Below, piece by piece: positions 5,514-6,028 of a DNA stretch of 6,028 nucleotides. The stretch covers positions 1-6,028 of the forward strand of contig CAJATB010000154.1 in NCBI GenBank assembly GCA_903944755.1. Reading direction: 5' to 3'. The position numbers were made by a program, and so were the translations under genes. Each line of letters starts with the position of its first letter. The stretch's first letter is position 1. The notes under the pieces were generated by a model. That model did no database searches. It saw only the letters and a program-made list of their open reading frames with translations, and was not told the origin of the DNA. Source of the DNA: an uncultured Bacteroidota bacterium (GTDB lineage: Bacteria > Bacteroidota > Bacteroidia > Chitinophagales > Chitinophagaceae).

Positions 5514-6028
5514 TTATTTGCCTGCAGGGCGACGTGTACTTTGAATACGACGCTTAGGAGCACCTGGAGCTGTTGGAGCAGCACCCGCGCCACGCTTAGC
5601 TCTTCCGCCTTCAGCATTTGCTTCTGCTTCCATACGTTTTGCTTTCGCTTCGTTTTCATTGTTGCCTTCCTCTGCTTCGCTTTCGTCATCTTTAGAAGCT
5701 TGACGCTCAGCTAAACCTTCTGCAATTGCTGCAGTAATATAGTTAGTGATAATTGCAATTGATTTAGTTGCATCGTCATTTGAAGGAATAGAGAAGTCAA
5801 CTTTATTTGGATCACAGTTTGTATCAACCATACCAAATGTTTGAATTCCTAAACGCTTCGCTTCTGCTAATGCAATATGCTCGTGTCCGATATCAACTAA
5901 GAATAAAGCTGCTGGTAAACGACCTAATTGAGCGATACCACCTAATACTTTCTCCATTTTATCTTTATCACGACCTAAAGTCAAACGCTCTTTTTTAGTT
6001 AAGCTTTCTGCACTTCCGTCGCTCAACA
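5514..6028 (-). CDS. rpsB: 30S ribosomal protein S2, C-terminal part, 5' end outside window
   Basis: The C-terminal 171 or so residues of ribosomal protein S2, which binds the 30S subunit near S1 and the mRNA exit. The frame runs off the right edge; the TTG codon at 6024-6026 is an internal leucine, not a start, and roughly 110-130 N-terminal residues are missing. Numbering from that codon, visible family blocks are LTKKERL (9-15), KMEKVLGGIAQLGRLPAALF (23-42), the partner strand VDIGHEHIALAEAKRLGI (44-61), FGMVDTNCDPN (64-74) and IPSNDDATKSIAIITNYI (80-97). After the usual S2 end comes a tail of about 62 residues (109-170), first acidic (DDESEAEEGNNENE) and then basic and Ala/Pro/Gly-rich up to RRPAGK. 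The gene is followed 98 nt downstream by tsf on the same strand, the standard order. The leader, where S2 autoregulation would act, is outside the window. Confidence 0.98.
   Translation of the reverse strand, partial: LSDGSAESLTKKERLTLGRDKDKMEKVLGGIAQLGRLPAALFLVDIGHEHIALAEAKRLGIQTFGMVDTNCDPNKVDFSIPSNDDATKSIAIITNYITAAIAEGLAERQASKDDESEAEEGNNENEAKAKRMEAEANAEGGRAKRGAGAAPTAPGAPKRRIQSTRRPAGK

Overview
The window looks like ordinary chromosomal core DNA from a member of the Bacteroidota. The evidence is AT-rich intergenic DNA, four visible start codons with no Shine-Dalgarno sequence (all preceded by A/T-rich sequence), a good match to the Bacteroidota TAnnTTTG promoter element ahead of one gene, and a Bacteroidota-type RND pump C-terminus. 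A placement near Chitinophagales/Sphingobacteriales is only a guess from protein style.

Layout: (1) Positions 1-1398, + strand: C-terminal part of a large RND efflux permease cut by the left edge, closed by a strong intrinsic terminator (1441-1470). (2) Positions 1524-2315, + strand: a complete TIGR00266/AIM24-family protein of unknown function, with its own likely promoter directly behind that terminator. (3) Positions 2317-3627, - strand: a complete TolC-type outer-membrane efflux protein, converging on the AIM24 gene with a single base between the two stop codons. (4) Positions 3704-4420, - strand: pyrH (UMP kinase). (5) Positions 4582-5415, - strand: tsf (EF-Ts), followed by an intrinsic terminator (4466-4497) that separates it from pyrH. 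(6) Positions 5514-6028, - strand: the C-terminal part of rpsB (ribosomal protein S2), cut by the right edge. No intergenic stretch exceeds 300 bases.

Together: rpsB-tsf(-pyrH) is the widely conserved translation/nucleotide cluster, transcribed leftward. The usual next gene, frr, is absent and tolC lies there instead. The RND permease and the TolC protein could be the inner- and outer-membrane parts of one tripartite pump, but they lie on opposite strands and no periplasmic adaptor gene is visible, so pairing is inference.

I see no mobile element, CRISPR array, tRNA/rRNA gene, toxin-antitoxin pair or evidence of a novel multi-gene system. The points worth a second look are small: a perfect 15-bp hairpin between rpsB and tsf, a terminator that uncouples pyrH from tsf, an extra C-terminal hydrophobic segment on the RND permease, a long charged tail on S2, the 1-bp convergent junction, and short repeats in the tsf trailer.
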